Source: Gordonia namibiensis NBRC 108229 (GTDB taxonomy: Bacteria > Actinomycetota > Actinomycetes > Mycobacteriales > Mycobacteriaceae). Taken from it: a stretch of 64,000 bases of DNA. A program made the position numbers and the translations under genes. Positions 8,784-17,853 of the stretch are shown in pieces (positions within the stretch are counted from its first letter, which is position 1; each line of letters starts with the position of its first letter). The notes under the pieces were generated by a model. It saw only the letters and a program-made list of their open reading frames with translations, was not told where the DNA came from and did not search any database. The stretch is taken from the NCBI RefSeq assembly GCF_000298235.1, contig NZ_BAHE01000008.1:62001-126000 (forward strand). The letters are read 5' to 3'.

Positions 8784-10085
8784 GTGACTGACAGCTCGAA
8801 GGATCAGCGTGCAGACGGCGAGGCCGGAACCGACAACCCGGACTCCGTTCCGGTAGGTGCCGACACCGTCCTCGGAGGCGACGCCGTTCTCGGCGGGGTC
8901 GAGGAGAAGACGTACCCGACGCGCGCCCAGGTGATGATGGCCGGCCTGCGCTCCTGCGCAACCGTCGGCCTGCAGATCGTGCTCGTCGCAGCCGCGCTGT
9001 GGGTGCTGTTCTGGCTGCTCGGCAAGTTCTGGGTGATCCTGCTGCCGGTCCTGCTGGGCATCATCGTGTGCACGATCCTGTGGCCGCCGGTGCGTTGGAT
9101 GCGTAATCACGGGGTCCCGGCCGCAGCGGCGTCGTTGGTCATGATGCTGGTCGGGCTCGGCGTGCTCGGCGGGGTCATCGGCCTGATCGTGCCGTCGATC
9201 GTCTCCCAGGCTCCCGAGCTCGCCAACCGTGCGACCGACGGTGTGAAGCATCTGCAGGACTGGGTCCAGGGGCCGCCGCTGAACATCGAGGACGAACAGC
9301 TCGACAACATCGTCAATGCCATCACCAGCAAGCTCCAGTCGAGTGCGTCGACCATCGCCTCGGGTGTCTTCAGTGGTGTGGGTACGGCGACGTCACTGCT
9401 GGTCACCGTCTTCACGTCGTTCGTGCTGGTGTTCTTCTTCCTCAAGGACGGTCCGAAGTTCGTGCCGTGGCTCGACCGCTCGGTCGGCAAGCCCTCCGGC
9501 ACCCACGTCGGCGAGGTCCTGACCCGGATGTGGAACAGCCTCGGCGGCTTCATCCGCACGCAGGCGATCGTCAGCTTCGTCGACGCCGCGCTCATCGGTC
9601 TCGGTCTGTTCATTCTCGGTGTCCCGCTGGCCGGGGTGCTGGTGGTCGTCACGTTCCTCGGCGGGTTCATCCCCATCGTCGGTGCGTTCGTCGCCGGTGC
9701 GCTAGCCGTGCTCATCGCGCTCGTCTCCAACGGCCTGACGACCGCGCTGATCCTGCTCGGCGTCATCTTGCTGGTGCAGCAGCTCGAGGGCAACGTGCTG
9801 CAGCCGTGGCTGCAGGCCAAGTCGATGGATCTGCACGCGGTGATCGTGCTCCTCTCGGTCACCCTGGGAGGCACCCTGTTCGGCATCACCGGCGCCTTCC
9901 TCGCGGTGCCCGCGGTCGCGTCGCTGGCGGTGGTGCTGCGCTACCTGAACGAACAGATCGCCGAACGGGCCGGAGAGACCCTGGCCCCCGAAGGCGCGCC
10001 GGTCACCAAACAGAAGGGCGTCCCCGACAAGGAGCCGCCCACGGACCCGCCGAACCCGGTCAAGGGTCTGCTGGACCGCGACTGA
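8784..10085 (+). CDS. AI-2E family transporter/permease
   Basis: 433-residue integral membrane protein of the AI-2 exporter-like family. A soluble acidic N-terminus of about 50 residues is followed by hydrophobic segments, a long extramembrane segment (about 140-200) and the conserved C-terminal part with FIPIVGAFVAGALAVLIAL and QQLEGNVLQPWL. Family members export AI-2 or other small solutes, or act as Na+/H+ antiporters; the substrate here is unknown. The start is the GTG at 8784, 8 nt after GAGG; an upstream GTG at 8766 is less likely. A second, more distant family member is encoded at 49507-50802. Confidence 0.85.
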   Translation: MTDSSKDQRADGEAGTDNPDSVPVGADTVLGGDAVLGGVEEKTYPTRAQVMMAGLRSCATVGLQIVLVAAALWVLFWLLGKFWVILLPVLLGIIVCTILWPPVRWMRNHGVPAAAASLVMMLVGLGVLGGVIGLIVPSIVSQAPELANRATDGVKHLQDWVQGPPLNIEDEQLDNIVNAITSKLQSSASTIASGVFSGVGTATSLLVTVFTSFVLVFFFLKDGPKFVPWLDRSVGKPSGTHVGEVLTRMWNSLGGFIRTQAIVSFVDAALIGLGLFILGVPLAGVLVVVTFLGGFIPIVGAFVAGALAVLIALVSNGLTTALILLGVILLVQQLEGNVLQPWLQAKSMDLHAVIVLLSVTLGGTLFGITGAFLAVPAVASLAVVLRYLNEQIAERAGETLAPEGAPVTKQKGVPDKEPPTDPPNPVKGLLDRD

Positions 10086-10119
10086 CGGCGGGGCCGGCGA
10101 TCGGAGCCGACGCAGCCTA

Positions 10120-10140
10120 GGCCCGACGCAGCGTCGGGCC
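10120..10140 (+). terminator. Hairpin terminator after the AI-2E gene
   Basis: Perfect 9-bp stem GGCCCGACG / CGTCGGGCC with a 3-nt loop, 35 bp after the stop codon. There is no clear U-tract, as is common in GC-rich actinomycetes. Confidence 0.65.
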
Positions 10141-10170
10141 GCCCGGCCGGTGCCGATAGACTGGGCGCCC

Positions 10171-11250
10171 GTGAGTCTCACCCTGGGAATCGTCGGTCTG
10201 CCCAACGTCGGTAAGTCGACCCTGTTCAACGCCCTGACCCGTAACGATGTGCTGGCGGCCAACTACCCGTTCGCCACCATCGAGCCCAACGTGGGCGTGG
10301 TCGAATTGCCCGACGCGCGACTGAAGCGTCTCGCGGAGATCTTCGGCAGCGAGCGCATCCTGCCCGCCACGGTGTCGTTCGTCGACATCGCCGGCATCGT
10401 CAAGGGCGCGTCCGAGGGTGAGGGCATGGGCAACCAGTTCCTCGCCAACATCCGCGAGGCCGACGCCATCTGCCAGGTCGTCCGCGTCTTCGACGACGGC
10501 GACGTCGTGCACGTCGACGGCCGCGTCGACCCGTTCGCCGATATCGAGGTCATCGAGACCGAGCTGATCCTCGCCGACATGCAGACCCTCGAGAAGGCGA
10601 TCCCGCGTCTCGAGAAGGACTCGCGCAAGAACAAGGACCTCGTCGAGACCCTCGAGGCGGCCAAGAAGGCGCAGGAGATCCTCGACAGCGGCAAAACGCT
10701 GTTCTCGCAAAAGGATTCGTTCGACCTGTCGTCGGTGCGTGAGCTTCACCTGATGACCGCCAAGCCGTTCCTCTACGTCTTCAACTCCGACGAGGGCGTG
10801 CTGACCGACGATGCGAAGAAGGCCGAACTGCGCGCAGCCATCGCACCCGCCGACGCCGTCTTCCTCGACGCGAAGGTCGAGAGCGAACTCCTCGAACTCG
10901 ACGAAGAGGACGCCCAGGAACTGCTCGACTCGATCGGCCAGACCGAGCCCGGCCTGACGTCGCTCGCCCGCGCCGGTTTCCACACCCTCGGCCTGCAGAC
11001 CTACCTGACCGCAGGTCCCAAGGAATCACGCGCCTGGACGATCCGCCAGGGCGACACCGCCCCCAAGGCCGCCGGAGTCATCCACACCGACTTCGAGAAG
11101 GGCTTCATCAAGGCTGAGATCGTGTCCTTCGCCGACCTCGACGAGGCCGGCTCGATGGCCGCCGCCAAGGCCGCCGGCAAGGTCCGGATGGAGGGCAAGG
11201 ACTACATCATGCAAGACGGTGATGTGGTCGAGTTCCGCTTCAACGTCTGA
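10171..11250 (+). CDS. ychF: Redox-regulated ATPase/GTPase YchF
   Basis: 359 residues, the usual length for YchF/Ola1. The P-loop GLPNVGKST is at 9-17, followed by NYPFATIEPNVGVV, the switch-II region VDIAGIVKGASEGEGMGNQFL, KPFLYVFNSDE in place of a canonical NKxD (family-typical, explaining ATP preference) and the C-terminal TGS domain ending in DYIMQDGDVVEFRFNV. It binds ribosomes and affects translation and oxidative-stress responses. The GTG at 10171 gives the exact family N-terminus. TAGACT at 10157-10162 lies 8 nt before it, so the message may be leaderless. Confidence 0.95.
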   Translation: MSLTLGIVGLPNVGKSTLFNALTRNDVLAANYPFATIEPNVGVVELPDARLKRLAEIFGSERILPATVSFVDIAGIVKGASEGEGMGNQFLANIREADAICQVVRVFDDGDVVHVDGRVDPFADIEVIETELILADMQTLEKAIPRLEKDSRKNKDLVETLEAAKKAQEILDSGKTLFSQKDSFDLSSVRELHLMTAKPFLYVFNSDEGVLTDDAKKAELRAAIAPADAVFLDAKVESELLELDEEDAQELLDSIGQTEPGLTSLARAGFHTLGLQTYLTAGPKESRAWTIRQGDTAPKAAGVIHTDFEKGFIKAEIVSFADLDEAGSMAAAKAAGKVRMEGKDYIMQDGDVVEFRFNV

Positions 11251-11283
11251 TTACCGCCTCCGGGCCAGGCCGCTGCGAGATCT

Positions 11284-11322
11284 CGTTGCGTTGTGTCGCG
11301 GAAACCGCGACGCAACGCAACG
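11284..11322. terminator. Bidirectional hairpin between ychF and the CMD gene
   Basis: 18-bp arms with one mismatch around an AAA loop (left arm CGTTGCGTTGTGTCGCGG), 33 bp after ychF and 11 bp after the convergent CMD gene. It is placed to terminate both. Confidence 0.7.
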
Positions 11323-11333
11323 GCTGCTAGCCG

Positions 11334-11765
11334 TCAGGGTCCGACGGGGTAGTGACTCCGAATCGCGACGCGGTTCCACGCGTTCATGACGACCGTGAGC
11401 CAGCTGACCGCGGAGATCTGTTCGTCGTTCAGCGAGCCGTTGTCCCAGTCCTCGCGCGCCGGGACGGACAGCCGGGTGACTTCCTCGGCCAATCCGAGGG
11501 CGGCCTGTTCCTGGTCGGTGAAGTACTGCGACTCCCACCACGCGGCGACGACGGCCAGCCGATCGGACGTCTCGCCCTTCGCGATGGCGTCGCGGGTGTG
11601 CATGCGCAGGCAGAATGCACACCCGTTCAGTTGTGACACACGGATTTTCACCAGCTCACCGAGTAGGGGATCGAGCCCGGCCTGTTTGACCGCTTCGTCG
11701 GCTTCGCCGTTCAGCGCGATCAAGCTCTTGTAGGCGGATGGGTGCTGTTTGCTGAGATTGACCAT
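11334..11765 (-). CDS. Carboxymuconolactone decarboxylase/AhpD-like family protein
   Basis: 143-residue protein of the AhpD-like fold. The redox pair Cys49-x2-Cys52 with His56 (GCAFCLRMH) and the upstream Glu37 region (LLGELVKIRVSQL) match alkylhydroperoxidase-type members rather than the lactone decarboxylases. The role is probably thiol-dependent peroxide or disulfide chemistry; the partner is unknown. The ATG at 11765 was chosen for the family N-terminus and preceding GGGGAA; a longer frame starts inside the inverted repeat at 11801-11843. It is divergent from the VOC gene, with the repeat in the shared promoter region. Confidence 0.8.
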   Translation of the reverse strand: MVNLSKQHPSAYKSLIALNGEADEAVKQAGLDPLLGELVKIRVSQLNGCAFCLRMHTRDAIAKGETSDRLAVVAAWWESQYFTDQEQAALGLAEEVTRLSVPAREDWDNGSLNDEQISAVSWLTVVMNAWNRVAIRSHYPVGP

Positions 11766-11800
11766 GTTCCCCGACGCTACGCCCGACGGAATCCCCGATC

Positions 11801-11843
11801 CATAGCTCGAATTCGCGGTCACCGCGATGTGAAGCTATGAAAC
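11801..11843. repeat. Dispersed inverted repeat, copy 1 (diverged)
   Basis: Arms CATAGCT and AGCTATG flank an inner TCGCGGT/ACCGCGA pair, and the right side ends in GAAAC. Fourteen of 19 positions pair. It shares the CATAGCT...AGCTATGAAAC frame with copies at 12645, 22659 and 23655 but has a different inner sequence (ATTCGCGGTCACCGCGAT). It lies between the divergent CMD and VOC genes. Confidence 0.7.
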
Positions 11844-11867
11844 GGCGGTCAGAGTTACCGTGGCGAC

Positions 11868-12305
11868 ATGGCCATCAAGCTCGAGAACGTCGGAATCGCA
11901 GTCCGCGACATCGAGGCGGCGATCGCCTTCTTCACCGACCTCGGTCTCACCGTCGTGGGCCGCGATGAGGTCAGCGGTGAATGGGCTTCCACCGCAGTCG
12001 GTCTCGACGGCAACCACGCGAAGATCGCGATGCTGCAGACACCCGACGGGCAGGGGAGACTCGAGCTGTTCGAGTACATCCACCCCGACGCCATCGAGAC
12101 GACGCCGACGCTGCCGAACGAGATCGGCATGCACCGCGTGGCCTTCTCCGTCGACGACATCGATGCGGCGCTCGAGATCGCCGCGAAGCACGGCTGCCAT
12201 CCGCTGCGCGGCGTCGCGAACTACGAGAACATCTACAAGCTCACCTACCTCCGCGGCCCCAGCGACACCATCGTGATGCTCGCGCAGGATCTGACGAGGA
12301 ATTGA
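11868..12305 (+). CDS. VOC-family (glyoxalase/bleomycin-resistance fold) protein
   Basis: 145 residues with two beta-alpha-beta-beta-beta modules: LENVGIAVRDIEAAIAFFTDLG (family start motif) and GMHRVAFSVDDIDAALEIAAK. Metal-ligand candidates are Glu72 region (LELFEYI) and His in GMHRV. The family covers glyoxalases, epimerases and extradiol dioxygenases, and the sequence does not identify the substrate. TACCGT at 11856-11861, 6 nt before the ATG, supports a leaderless start. Confidence 0.78.
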   Translation: MAIKLENVGIAVRDIEAAIAFFTDLGLTVVGRDEVSGEWASTAVGLDGNHAKIAMLQTPDGQGRLELFEYIHPDAIETTPTLPNEIGMHRVAFSVDDIDAALEIAAKHGCHPLRGVANYENIYKLTYLRGPSDTIVMLAQDLTRN

Positions 12306-12360
12306 TGCCTCACGGCACGGAGACGGTCGCGAAGCCGGGAGTCACGTTCCCCTGGATTCC

Positions 12361-12645
12361 CTAGAGCATCGTGATAACCACCTGCCCGCTCCCGGTTCGT
12401 AGTTCCGCCTCGGGCGGGAAGCCGTTCAGGCCGTTCGACATCCGGGCCGCCCCGGTCGCGCCCGTCGACAGATTGAGCCAGCGCACGTCGGCGTAGATCA
12501 GGCAACCCCAGCGCTCGCGTTCGGTTCCGGTGATGGTCACGACGCCGCGTTGTTCGCCGACCTCGGCGCCGCACCGGATCGCCGGTGCGTCGAAGCTGCC
12601 GTTCGGGTTGCCGAGCGGTGCCGGGTTGAGTTGGAACCGACCCGC
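12361..12645 (-). pseudogene. 5'-truncated gene for a secreted-type protein (WxN..TG family)
   Basis: This minus-strand frame has no ATG or GTG upstream of its conserved-looking part and is cut at its 5' end by the inverted repeat. It runs to a TAG at 12361-12363. About 95 residues remain, including NPNGSFDAPAIRCGAEVGE, GVVTITGTERERWGCLIY, ADVRWLNLSTGATGAARM and RTGSGQVVITML. Codon use (strong G/C third positions) and the protein-like text argue that it was a real gene. The WLNxxTG motif recurs in three exported proteins at 57-62 kb. No signal peptide is left. Either it is a decayed remnant joined to the repeat or the assembly is wrong at this point. Confidence 0.6.
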
Positions 12646-12690
12646 TTCATAGCTGGGAATCGCGCCGTACGCGGGTTGGAGCTATGAAAC
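12645..12690. repeat. Dispersed inverted repeat, copy 2
   Basis: Left arm CTTCATAGCTGGGAATCGCG (12645-12664) and right arm CGCGGGTTGGAGCTATGAAAC split at 12670-12690. The right arm is identical to copy 4. The left arm has changed in the inner six bases, so pairing is partial. It abuts the broken 5' end of the truncated gene on its left and lies 92 bp upstream of the permease start. Confidence 0.8.
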
Positions 12691-12781
12691 AGCCGGTCAG
12701 GTTTCGGCGGTACACCGGTTGGGCACATCCGGGAACGGCGCCCGTCGTGGCGTGGAACACACGGATGGAAGCGATGCCGCG

Positions 12782-14188
12782 ATGAGCGAAACACCGGCGC
12801 GAGTGAGCGCCTCCGACCGGCCGGCCGACCGGCTCGGATCGAGCCTCAAGCCCCGCCACATCACGATGATCTCGATTGCCGGGGTCATCGGCGCCGGTCT
12901 GTTCGTCGGCTCGGCGAACGCGATCGAGAAAGCCGGCCCGGCCGTGCTGATCTCGTATGCGCTCGCGGGGACGCTCGTGGTGCTGGTCATGCGGATGCTC
13001 GGCGAGATGGCGACCGCCGACCCCGACACCGGCTCGTTCTCCGTCTACGCCGACCGTGCCCTCGGCAGGTGGGCGGGCTTCTCCGTCGGCTGGCTCTACT
13101 GGTGGTTCTGGGTGCTGGTGATCCCGGTGGAGGCCACCGCGGCCGCGGCGATCCTCACGGATCTGATCGGCGGCGCCCAATGGATGTGGGCGCTCGCGGT
13201 GACGATCGCCCTGACCGTCACCAATCTGGTCAGCGTCGGCAACTACGGCGAGTTCGAGTTCTGGTTCGCGCTCATCAAGGTCGTCGCCATCGTTGCCTTC
13301 ATCGTGGTCGGCATCCTGGCGATCCTGGGTCTCATCCCGCACTCGGGCGTAAGCGGTCTGCATCATCTGTGGGAGCCGGATGGCTTCATGCCCAACGGCT
13401 TCGGTGCGGTCCTCGCGGGGCTGCTGGTGACGATGTTCTCGTTCATGGGCACCGAGATCGTCACCATCGCGGCCGCAGAATCGCCTGACCCGAAGCGCGG
13501 CATCACCAAGGCCGTGAACTCGGTGATCTGGCGGATCTCGCTCTTCTACATTGGCTCGATCTTCGTCGTCGTGGCTCTGATGCCGTACGACCAACTCTCC
13601 GACGGCTCGTACCAGTCGGTGCTCGAGGCGATCGGGCTGCCCGGTTCGGCGCTGATCATGGACCTCGTGATCCTCACGGCCGTGGCGTCGTGCCTGAACT
13701 CCGCGCTGTACACGGCCTCGCGGATGCTGTACTCGCTCGGCAGTCGGCGCGACGCCCCGCAAGCAGTTCGGTCGCTGACGGGCAACGGCGTGCCGTGGGT
13801 CGCGGTGCTGGCGTCGATGATCGTCGGCTTCGTCGCCGTCATCGGCAACTATGTGTTGCCCGACAAGATCTTCGGCTACCTGCTCGCAACCAGCGGTTCG
13901 GTCGCGCTGTTCGTCTACCTGAGCGTCTCCGCCAGTCAGCTCGTGCTCGGCCGGTCGCTGCGGGCCAGGGGAGAACAGCCGCCCGTGCGGATGTGGCTGT
14001 TCCCGTACCTGACCATCGTGGTGATGGTCTTCATCGTCGGCGTGCTGGTCCTGATGGCCTTCGACGACGAGCAGCGGGAGGCCATCGGGTTGTCGGCGTT
14101 GTCGGCGGTGGTGATCGTGACGGTCGGCGTCGTGCTGCATCGACGACGCCCCGCTGAGGAACGGGCGCCCACCTCCGGGCACGTCTGA
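12782..14188 (+). CDS. APC-superfamily amino acid permease (GABA/AnsP-like)
   Basis: 468-residue permease with about 12 hydrophobic segments. It opens with the family motif LKPRHITMISIAGVIGAGLFVGSA, whose GVIGAGLF is the substrate/Na+-site loop of TM1, and contains FSFMGTEIVTIAAAESPDPKRGI in the TM6-loop region. It is expected to import an amino acid (GABA, proline or asparagine type) with protons. The ATG at 12782 follows GGAAG; an upstream in-frame ATG at 12719 would add 21 residues unlike the family. Its promoter region contains inverted-repeat copy 2. Confidence 0.88.
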   Translation: MSETPARVSASDRPADRLGSSLKPRHITMISIAGVIGAGLFVGSANAIEKAGPAVLISYALAGTLVVLVMRMLGEMATADPDTGSFSVYADRALGRWAGFSVGWLYWWFWVLVIPVEATAAAAILTDLIGGAQWMWALAVTIALTVTNLVSVGNYGEFEFWFALIKVVAIVAFIVVGILAILGLIPHSGVSGLHHLWEPDGFMPNGFGAVLAGLLVTMFSFMGTEIVTIAAAESPDPKRGITKAVNSVIWRISLFYIGSIFVVVALMPYDQLSDGSYQSVLEAIGLPGSALIMDLVILTAVASCLNSALYTASRMLYSLGSRRDAPQAVRSLTGNGVPWVAVLASMIVGFVAVIGNYVLPDKIFGYLLATSGSVALFVYLSVSASQLVLGRSLRARGEQPPVRMWLFPYLTIVVMVFIVGVLVLMAFDDEQREAIGLSALSAVVIVTVGVVLHRRRPAEERAPTSGHV

Positions 14189-14290
14189 CCGCGTGGATAT
14201 CGCTCCCGAGTCGATCTGTCTGTCGGCACGGTGCGCTCACCGGACAGACTGTCGGTTGCCGACCGCTGCGCTGACCAGGAGAGTTGCGCC

Positions 14291-15709
14291 ATGGCAATCG
14301 GCGCACCCTTGAACAGTCCCGACGCGACGGACGCCCCGCAGGGCGGTTACGGCGACAAGGTGCTCGCCGTCGAACCCGGCGGCAACGAGGCGATCCCGGT
14401 CGATGCTCGGCACGGGACGCCGCGCGGCCTGTTCTGGACCTGGACCGCGCCCAACCTCGAGTTCGCGACGATCTTCGTCGGTGTCATCTCGATCCTGTAC
14501 TTCGGACTGTCGTTCTGGCAGGCCGTCGCGGCGATGGCCATCGGCAACCTGCTCGGGGCCGCAGCGCACTTCCTGCTGTCGGCGGAAGGTCCGCTGCACG
14601 GGGTCCCGCAGATGGTGCTCGGGCGCCTCGCGTTCGGCTACCGCGGCAACATCCTGCCGGCCACCTTCATGGCGGTGATGTGCGGCGTCGGATGGTTCGC
14701 CACCAACAGCGTCAGCGGCGCCTTCGCGTTGTCGACGCTATTCGGGATCACCCCGTTGCTCGGGTTGGTCGTCATCGTCGTCGCGCAGACCGCCTTCGCG
14801 TTCTTCGGCCACAACCTGGTCCAGCGGTTCGAACGGATCGCCGCTCCCGTGCTCGCCGTCATCTTCGTGGTCGGCGCGGTGATCATCTTCGGCAAGTCCC
14901 ACGTGTCCACGCCGTCCGCCGACGGCGGCTTCTCCATCGGTGGTTTCCTGCTGACCATGGGCGCCGCGTTCGGCTACACCGCCGGGTGGACCCCGTACGC
15001 CGCCGACTACACGCGCTACCTGCCGCCGACCGTGTCCAAGGTCAAGACGGGGCTGTTCGCCTCCTCCGGTCTTTTCCTCTCGTGCACGTTCCTGATGGTG
15101 GTGGGTGCGGCGTCGGTGACCATCGGAGACCCGGTGTCGGACAACCCGACCGAGGCGTTCACCGCCAACCTGCCGAGCCTCGTCGCCGATCTCACGCTAC
15201 TCGCGATCGCCGTCGGCGCCGTCGCCGCGAATGCGATCAACGTCTACTCCGGTTCGATGGCGTTCCTCGCCATGGGATTCCGGCTGCCCGTGGGCCTACA
15301 GCGCGCGCTGGTGACGGTGTTCTTCGGCGTCGTCGGCTTCCTCGTCGCCTGGTGGGCATTGGCCGACGCAGCGGCGTCGTATGAGGCGTTCCTGCTCCTC
15401 GTCGCGTACTGGATCGGGCCGTGGCTGGGCGTGGTCTTCGCAGATCGCTTGCTGCGCAGGGAACCGCCGACGCTCGCTCTCCTGTACGACACCCGCTACG
15501 CGAACTGGGGTGGGGTCGCCGCGTTCGTGCTCGGCCTGGTTGCCTCGGTCCTGTTGTTCTGCAACCAGGAGCGGTTCGTCGGGTATGTCGTCAGGGCGGT
15601 GCCGGAGCTAGGTGACATCGGCGCTTTCGTCGGCTTCGCGCTCGCGTTCGGGCTCTATCTGATCCTCGCCCGGGGACGAGTGGCGCAGTCCCAGCGGACC
15701 CCGTCCTGA
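14291..15709 (+). CDS. NCS1-family nucleobase permease (purine/cytosine type)
   Basis: 472 residues, about 12 membrane segments. Family features include NLEFATIFVGVISI in TM1, GVPQMVLGRLAFGYRGN, and AGWTPYAADYTRYLP around residue 235-250. NCS1 members import cytosine, purines, allantoin, hydantoins or thiamine with H+ or Na+. Adjacency to a PucR regulator and a cytosine deaminase on the following 2 kb points to a nucleobase, cytosine being the best guess. AGGAG at 14276-14282 fixes the ATG. The gene converges with the PucR gene, only 15 bp apart. Confidence 0.88.
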   Translation: MAIGAPLNSPDATDAPQGGYGDKVLAVEPGGNEAIPVDARHGTPRGLFWTWTAPNLEFATIFVGVISILYFGLSFWQAVAAMAIGNLLGAAAHFLLSAEGPLHGVPQMVLGRLAFGYRGNILPATFMAVMCGVGWFATNSVSGAFALSTLFGITPLLGLVVIVVAQTAFAFFGHNLVQRFERIAAPVLAVIFVVGAVIIFGKSHVSTPSADGGFSIGGFLLTMGAAFGYTAGWTPYAADYTRYLPPTVSKVKTGLFASSGLFLSCTFLMVVGAASVTIGDPVSDNPTEAFTANLPSLVADLTLLAIAVGAVAANAINVYSGSMAFLAMGFRLPVGLQRALVTVFFGVVGFLVAWWALADAAASYEAFLLLVAYWIGPWLGVVFADRLLRREPPTLALLYDTRYANWGGVAAFVLGLVASVLLFCNQERFVGYVVRAVPELGDIGAFVGFALAFGLYLILARGRVAQSQRTPS

Positions 15710-15724
15710 GCGGGTCTCCCAGAG

Positions 15725-17281
15725 TCAGGCGCCGACGTCGTCCGACACCCGGGAAGCGTTGATTGCCAGCAATATCGATGTGTAGACCGATGCAGCGGTG
15801 GGGTCGAACCCCAACAGACTCCTGATTCGGTCGAGGCGCTGATAGAGACTCTGCCGCCCGATGTGCAGCGCCGCCGCCGAGCGCGTCGCGCTACACCCAT
15901 GGCGCAGATGGACATCGAGCGTCGCGACCAGCTGGGTGGACTGTTTCGCATCGTGTTCCACCAGTGGGGCCACCAGGGACTGCAGGTCCGACCGCGTCCG
16001 CGGGTCGATTGCGTGCACGACGTCGTCGGCAACCAGTTCGCGACCGGTGAAGACGCAGCGGGTCCGGTCTTCGCGGACGTGCAGGGCGGCGCGGCCGAGA
16101 CGACCGGCGTTGTTCCGCAACGACTCCGCGATCGCCGCGACGATCTCGATTCCGGGTGAGGAGTCGCCCAGCCGGAACGCCTCACCGACGACGACGGTGA
16201 TCCGTCCGGCGCCTCCGGCAGCCTTGTCGACCGCGTCTGTGACGTGGTCGACGGGGTCCTCGGCCTCCGCGGGCACCGCGACCAGCCCGTAGACCGTCGC
16301 GTCGATCGTCGCCTGGACCAGCCCCGACGTCGACGACGCGGCGCGCGTGAGAACCGACTCGGCCATCCTCGGATCGGGCGCATCGGCGGCCACCGTCACG
16401 AGGCGGGTGCTGTCCATGGCGGGCACGCCGGCGCCTGCCAGCCGCGCGATCAGGTCCGCGCGACGCAGCGCGCGCCCACCGACCATCTCCTCGACGAGGC
16501 GCGCCCCGACAGCCGAATGCCTTGTGCCCGAGCGTGTCAGCGTCGAGGCGATCGGTCCGGCGGCCGCCCTCAGCAAGGCGGTCAACTGGGGAAGAGGCAT
16601 CTCGGGTCCGTCGGCGGAAGCCACGAGTCGGGCGATCTCACGGTCGCGGGCGATCACCGGAACCGAGACCGGAGACGCATCGACGAGACGCCACGCCGAC
16701 CGATCGTCGTCGACGCCGTGCACGGCGAGGAGTGCACCTCCGGACCCGACCAGAACTAGTGCCCTACCGGTTGTCTCGGACACATGCGCCAGCATCCGGG
16801 CAACCCCGCCCGGTGACACGAGGTCGTCGTGGAGGGCGTCGTCGAGCGCGGTGCGGCGTCGCAGTTCGTCGATCTCGTCGGAGACGATCGCGGTGTTCGC
16901 GTCGCGACACACGTCGATGAACGGCAGCACACGGTTCAGTTCGATGATCGGCAGACGTGCGGCCGACCCCTCGCGGACCATCTCCTCGGGAACGGCGTCG
17001 AAGGTCCGGCCGATCTCGAAAGCGAGTCCGGCGACCCCGCGTTCGGCGAGATCACGCACGTAGTGACGCCTCGTGCCGGCGTCGAGGCCGCCGAGTCCCA
17101 ATCCGGTGGTGAGCAGGAGTTCTCCGCCGGAGAGCAGTGGCCCGATCTCGAAGATCTCGCTGGAGTGGACCCATCGAACCGGGACGTCGAGGTGGTCGTG
17201 GGCGGTGAGCACCCGCGGGTCGGCGGGATCGAGGTGCCGATGGATGACGTCACGCAGCGACGTGGTCGAGGAGCCGGGCAT
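15725..17281 (-). CDS. PucR-family transcriptional regulator
   Basis: 518 residues. The N-terminal purine-catabolism PucR-like domain covers about 5-120 (WVHSSEIFEIGPLLSGGELLL). A middle GGDEF-like region follows, and the C-terminal PucR HTH (ATLDVHLRHGCSATRSAAAL and IGRQSLYQRLDRIRSLLGF) ends near 510. PucR proteins activate purine, allantoin or other nitrogen-compound catabolism, with ligand binding at the N-terminal domain. The gene is divergent from the cytosine deaminase (86 bp apart), so it probably controls the deaminase-oxygenase pair and perhaps the permease. The start at 17281 is the first ATG before the domain; no RBS is obvious. Confidence 0.85.
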   Translation of the reverse strand: MPGSSTTSLRDVIHRHLDPADPRVLTAHDHLDVPVRWVHSSEIFEIGPLLSGGELLLTTGLGLGGLDAGTRRHYVRDLAERGVAGLAFEIGRTFDAVPEEMVREGSAARLPIIELNRVLPFIDVCRDANTAIVSDEIDELRRRTALDDALHDDLVSPGGVARMLAHVSETTGRALVLVGSGGALLAVHGVDDDRSAWRLVDASPVSVPVIARDREIARLVASADGPEMPLPQLTALLRAAAGPIASTLTRSGTRHSAVGARLVEEMVGGRALRRADLIARLAGAGVPAMDSTRLVTVAADAPDPRMAESVLTRAASSTSGLVQATIDATVYGLVAVPAEAEDPVDHVTDAVDKAAGGAGRITVVVGEAFRLGDSSPGIEIVAAIAESLRNNAGRLGRAALHVREDRTRCVFTGRELVADDVVHAIDPRTRSDLQSLVAPLVEHDAKQSTQLVATLDVHLRHGCSATRSAAALHIGRQSLYQRLDRIRSLLGFDPTAASVYTSILLAINASRVSDDVGA

Positions 17282-17367
17282 GAGAGGACGATATGCACGT
17301 TCGGCGTCCTGTGCAGCGCGACGAAGTGTCAGTTGCCGCTCGATGGCCGGGTGGGCACGCTGTCGGT

Positions 17368-17853
17368 ATGAGTTCCCGCACCGACGCCGACTCGGGTATC
17401 GACCTCTCGCACCTGCTCGACACCGCCTACCGACAGGCCCGGCTGGGTCTGGAAGAGGGCGGCATCCCGATCGGTGCCGCCTTGTTCTCCGCCGATGGAA
17501 AGCTCCTCGGCGAGGGTCGGAATCGTCGTGTCCAGCACGACGACCCGTCGGTGCACGGTGAGACCGACGCATTCCGCGCGGCCGGCCGGCAGCTGGATTA
17601 CTCGTCGACGATCATGGTCACGACCCTCGCACCGTGCTGGTACTGCAGCGGACTGATCAGGCAGTTCGGCATCGGCGCGGTGGTCATCGGGGAGAACCGT
17701 TCGTTCCAGGGCGGTGAGGACTGGCTCGCCGAACTCGGAATCCCGGTCACGATCCTCGACGACGAGCGCTGCGTGACGATGATGTCGGAGTTCATCGAAT
17801 CCAAGCCCTCGCTGTGGAACGAGGACATCGGCGTCGTCGGGGACGAGGCATGA
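17368..17853 (+). CDS. Cytosine deaminase of the yeast Fcy1 (CDA) type
   Basis: 161-residue zinc deaminase converting cytosine to uracil, cytoplasmic. Ligands are His63 with proton-shuttle Glu65 (HGETDA) and Cys90/Cys93 (PCWYCSG). The C-terminal part (RSFQGGEDWLAEL, DDERCVTMMSEFI, SLWNEDIG) follows the layout I recall for yeast Fcy1 almost residue for residue, including the terminal W-x-EDIG that closes the active site. Size also matches (Fcy1 is 158 aa). This is distinct from the amidohydrolase-type CodA. Its stop overlaps the next ATG (ATGA), so the 2OG oxygenase is translated together with it. Confidence 0.88.
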   Translation: MSSRTDADSGIDLSHLLDTAYRQARLGLEEGGIPIGAALFSADGKLLGEGRNRRVQHDDPSVHGETDAFRAAGRQLDYSSTIMVTTLAPCWYCSGLIRQFGIGAVVIGENRSFQGGEDWLAELGIPVTILDDERCVTMMSEFIESKPSLWNEDIGVVGDEA

